Below are positions 6,493-8,446 of a stretch of DNA of 8,446 bases, in pieces. The notes beneath the pieces are model-generated. The model saw only the letters and a program-made list of their open reading frames with translations. It was not told the DNA's origin and did no database searches. Source of the DNA: Anaerolineaceae bacterium. GTDB lineage: Bacteria > Chloroflexota > Anaerolineae > Anaerolineales > Anaerolineaceae. The position numbers and the translations under genes are program-made. Location of the stretch: the NCBI GenBank assembly GCA_030620065.1, contig JAUXFJ010000058.1, positions 1 through 8,446 of the forward strand, given 5' to 3'. The first letter of the stretch is position 1. The number at the start of each line of letters is the position of its first letter.

Positions 6493-8097
6493 CTAATCGG
6501 CAACCAATATAAGAGTTTCATATGGTGTCATTAGGATTGATTGCTCTTGGCATAGTTCTTCGATCTGTCTTTTCTCAGAGAATAATACACGCCAGTTCTG
6601 ATCAGCAATTTGCTTGGGGAGCTGATAGGTTATTTGTTTTTGCTTGAAATTAAGCAGTATCAGAATGTTTTCATCTGGTGTCTGGCGGAGATAGGAAAGG
6701 ATGCTTTTATTTTGCGGATCAAGTATGCTGAGACTGCCCTGATTTAAAGCAGGATGTTCTTTTCGCAATTGAATGAGCTGTTTATAGAAATTCAATAATG
6801 ACCCGGGTTCGGTTTTTTGCTTACTGACATTTCTTGAAATGTAATCAGGGTGCACAGGAAGCCAGGACGCTGTTGAGCTGAAGCCAGCATTAACTGAGTC
6901 GTCCCACTGCATGGGCGCCCGGCAGCCATCACGGCCTTTATTGAAAGGCCAGTATCGTTTTCCTACAGGATCCAAAATTTGAGAATGTTTTAAAGAAATA
7001 TCGCGCATGCCGATCTCTTCGCCATAATACATGAAAGGAGTACCGCGCAAGGTCAATAGCATCGCTGCGGAGACCTTTGCACGTGCGTCGTCTTCGCCTC
7101 GGCAGTAGCGGGAACTTGATCTAGTCACATCATGATTATTGAGGAAGTAGTTTGGCCAGGCGTGGTCTTCTACAGCTTTCTCCCAATTCTTGATTGCCCT
7201 GGTGAATCTTTTTACTTTCCAGGGGCTTTCAGCTAATTCGAAATTGAAAGCTGCATGCAGCTTGTCCTGTCCACAATAACTGGCAGTGTGTTCAGGGGAG
7301 GCAAGGAAGGTCTCACCGACAACATAGGTGCTGCCATAGGAGTCGAGTAATTGACGGATCTCATTCAAAAGCGGATCCATTTCAGGCTGTGACACCTCAT
7401 ATTTATGCACTTGGCGGTCAAAGGGGCGCAAACCGATCAGTTTCTTGGGATTATCCGGAAGCTCTGAGTGTTTAAAATACATATTGAAGACATCCAGACG
7501 GAAACCATCGACGCCGCGCTCCAGCCAGAATTTAAACACATTCAAAAGGGTTTCACGTACTTCCGGATGGCGCCAATTTAGGTCTGGTTGACCCGTGCAA
7601 AACATATGATAATAATATTGCCCTAATTGTGTGTCGAATTCCCATCCTGAACCTCCAAAAATTGAACACCAATTGTTTGGTGGGCCGCCTTTGGGAGATG
7701 GATCTTTCCAAAGATACCAATCGTGATAGGGATTATCGCGCGATTTGCGGGATTCTTTGAACCACGGATGTTGATCTGAGGTGTGGTTGAGCACGAGATC
7801 GAGGATGATATGGATGTTTCTTTTATGGGATTCTTTTAACAGGTGATCAAAGTCAACCATTGAACCAAAACGGGGATCAATAGCAACATAATCAGCAACA
7901 TCGTAGCCAAAATCGACATCCGGTGAAGGGAATATCGGGGACAGCCAGATTGCATCAACTCCGAGGTCAGCAAGGTAATCCAGTTTGTTGGTGATGCCAT
8001 TCAGATCGCCAATGCCGTTCGCTGTTGTATCCATGAAAGACCGTGGATAGATCTGGTAGATAATGCCATTTTGCCACCAAAGTGAATTTTTACTCAT
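6493..8097 (-). CDS. GH13 alpha-glucosidase (oligo-1,6-glucosidase-like)
   Basis: This complete 534-residue protein has the usual length for the oligo-1,6-glucosidase/alpha-glucosidase branch of GH13, which releases glucose from the non-reducing end of short alpha-glucans. It has no signal peptide, so it should act on imported sugars in the cytoplasm. The barrel starts with WWQNGIIYQIYPRSF (7-21). Conserved regions are DLVLNHTS (100-107), QPDLNW (170-175), GFRLDV (198-203) with nucleophile Asp202, VVGETF (259-264) with acid/base Glu262, and NNHD (320-323) with transition-state Asp323. Val203, next to the nucleophile, matches alpha-1,6-acting members; alpha-1,4 maltases usually have Thr there. 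A small beta domain ends the protein. The ATG at 8097 has GAGGA 6 nt upstream. Substrate (isomalto-oligosaccharide, maltose, or another alpha-glucoside) cannot be fixed from sequence. It may be cotranscribed with the next gene downstream. Confidence 0.94.
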   Translation of the reverse strand: MSKNSLWWQNGIIYQIYPRSFMDTTANGIGDLNGITNKLDYLADLGVDAIWLSPIFPSPDVDFGYDVADYVAIDPRFGSMVDFDHLLKESHKRNIHIILDLVLNHTSDQHPWFKESRKSRDNPYHDWYLWKDPSPKGGPPNNWCSIFGGSGWEFDTQLGQYYYHMFCTGQPDLNWRHPEVRETLLNVFKFWLERGVDGFRLDVFNMYFKHSELPDNPKKLIGLRPFDRQVHKYEVSQPEMDPLLNEIRQLLDSYGSTYVVGETFLASPEHTASYCGQDKLHAAFNFELAESPWKVKRFTRAIKNWEKAVEDHAWPNYFLNNHDVTRSSSRYCRGEDDARAKVSAAMLLTLRGTPFMYYGEEIGMRDISLKHSQILDPVGKRYWPFNKGRDGCRAPMQWDDSVNAGFSSTASWLPVHPDYISRNVSKQKTEPGSLLNFYKQLIQLRKEHPALNQGSLSILDPQNKSILSYLRQTPDENILILLNFKQKQITYQLPKQIADQNWRVLFSEKRQIEELCQEQSILMTPYETLILVAD

Positions 8098-8103
8098 TTT
8101 AGT

Positions 8104-8108
8104 TCCTC
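8104..8108 (-). promoter_or_regulatory. Shine-Dalgarno site of the alpha-glucosidase
   Basis: GAGGA on the minus strand lies 6 nt before the ATG at 8097, ideal spacing. It supports that ATG as the start. Confidence 0.75.
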
Positions 8109-8134
8109 AGGGTTTAATGACCAATTGCAAACTT

Positions 8135-8142
8135 ATTATAAT
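8135..8142. promoter_or_regulatory. Symmetric -10 element (TATAAT on both strands) in the divergent region
   Basis: ATTATAAT is its own reverse complement, so a perfect TATAAT lies on the minus strand (8140-8135) and on the plus strand (8137-8142). On the minus strand it would give a start near 8128 and a leader of about 30 nt containing the glucosidase Shine-Dalgarno site, which fits well. On the plus strand it would give a leader of about 120 nt for the membrane protein gene. Neither side has a convincing -35. Confidence 0.5.
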
Positions 8143-8157
8143 TCATAACGCTGGATA

Positions 8158-8173
8158 TAGCTTCGCAAAGCTA
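8158..8173. repeat. Short perfect inverted repeat upstream of the glucosidase promoter
   Basis: TAGCTT (8158-8163) and AAGCTA (8168-8173) form a perfect 6-bp stem around the loop CGCA. It lies about 20 bp upstream of the minus-strand -10 element. It has no following T-run, so it does not look like a terminator. An operator or chance are both possible. Confidence 0.3.
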
Positions 8174-8204
8174 AAGCGAGATGTGCTGGGAATGTGCCCT
8201 ACAA

Positions 8205-8230
8205 TTGAAATAAATCTTGTATGCTACAAT
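8205..8230 (+). promoter_or_regulatory. Likely promoter of the right-edge membrane protein gene
   Basis: TGCTACAAT at 8222-8230 is an extended -10 element (TGn plus 5 of 6 matches). TTGAAA at 8205-8210 resembles a -35, but the 14-bp spacer is short, so the extended -10 probably carries most of the strength. The start would be near 8237, giving a leader of about 34 nt that holds the strong ribosome-binding site. Confidence 0.45.
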
Positions 8231-8257
8231 AAGATAAATAAACAACAGCTTAGATTT

Positions 8258-8264
8258 AAGGAGG
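8258..8264 (+). promoter_or_regulatory. Strong Shine-Dalgarno site
   Basis: AAGGAGG, a perfect match to the anti-Shine-Dalgarno consensus, lies 6 nt before the ATG at 8271. It is the best ribosome-binding site in the window and is the main proof that the short open frame after it is a real gene. Confidence 0.85.
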
Positions 8265-8270
8265 AACTTG

Positions 8271-8446
8271 ATGTTTTCAGATATACTTGGTGCAATCTTA
8301 ACTAATTTGGCAATCCAGTTGCCAGTGTTAATAGCCATGTTGGTGGGTATCATCATCGCTATTGCTACCTGGAAGCGTAATCCAAAATCATCGTTGTTCG
8401 CTTTGATTGCTATTGCGCTCTTTTTTATTCTTAGAGTATTGGGTGC
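8271..8446 (+). CDS. Start of a small hydrophobic membrane protein, cut by window edge
   Basis: The plus strand is open from the ATG at 8271 to the window end (58 codons). It begins MFSDILGAIL. Residues about 10-33 form one hydrophobic segment. A short basic loop follows (WKRNPKSS, 34-41), then a second hydrophobic segment from about 42 with an Arg at position 55. By the positive-inside rule the loop should face the cytoplasm and the N-terminus the outside. The perfect Shine-Dalgarno site and an extended -10 upstream make the gene credible. I do not recognise the family and give no function. It diverges from the alpha-glucosidase gene and shares its 173-bp regulatory region. Confidence 0.75.
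   Translation, partial: MFSDILGAILTNLAIQLPVLIAMLVGIIIAIATWKRNPKSSLFALIAIALFFILRVLG

Noticed and set aside
8158..8173. Hairpin considered as a rho-independent terminator
   Set aside because: The stem is only 6 bp, not GC-rich, with no T-run on either side, and it lies upstream of both flanking genes.
8063..8305. 80-codon plus-strand open frame across the glucosidase start and intergenic region
   Set aside because: It overlaps the glucosidase gene, the divergent promoters and the start of the better supported membrane protein gene.

Overview
The window reads like chromosomal DNA of a Chloroflexota bacterium, most likely an Anaerolineae relative. The grounds are the Thr/Pro-rich tail on a secreted-side protein, the long class A penicillin-binding protein with a C-terminal Ig-like module, and the style of the neighbouring sugar enzymes. 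This is inference from protein style only: there is no rRNA or other phylogenetic marker here. I see no tRNA, rRNA, insertion sequence, phage gene, CRISPR array or origin.

Layout, left to right. (1) At 1-673, minus strand, lies the 5' part (224 codons) of a gene cut by the window edge. It is probably a large glycoside-hydrolase-type protein. (2) A 115-bp divergent intergenic region follows. (3) At 789-4190, plus strand, is a complete class A penicillin-binding protein (peptidoglycan glycosyltransferase plus transpeptidase). It has an acidic cytoplasmic N-terminal extension of about 205 residues, an Ig-like C-terminal module and a Thr/Pro-rich tail. (4) At 4187-6424, minus strand, is a 745-residue protein built like a Zn-ribbon DNA methyltransferase but lacking the canonical cofactor and catalytic motifs. 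Its C-terminal third I do not recognise. It overlaps the penicillin-binding protein gene tail to tail by 4 bp. (5) At 6493-8097, minus strand, is a complete GH13 alpha-glucosidase lying 68 bp upstream of gene 4. (6) A 173-bp divergent regulatory region follows. (7) At 8271-8446, plus strand, is the start of a small hydrophobic membrane protein, cut by the right edge.

Working together: the glucosidase and the left-edge gene both suggest use of alpha-glucan or oligosaccharides, but they are separated by unrelated genes and are not one operon. The penicillin-binding protein builds the cell wall and appears to be transcribed alone. The glucosidase and the methyltransferase-like gene run in the same direction with a short gap and may be cotranscribed, although direct repeats in that gap could carry separate control.

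No defence island or clearly new multi-gene system is visible. The most interesting items are the apparently inactive methyltransferase-like protein with its uncharacterised C-terminal region, a threefold Trp-containing short motif in the cytoplasmic tail of the penicillin-binding protein, and promoter-like elements placed so close to two start codons that leaderless mRNAs are possible.
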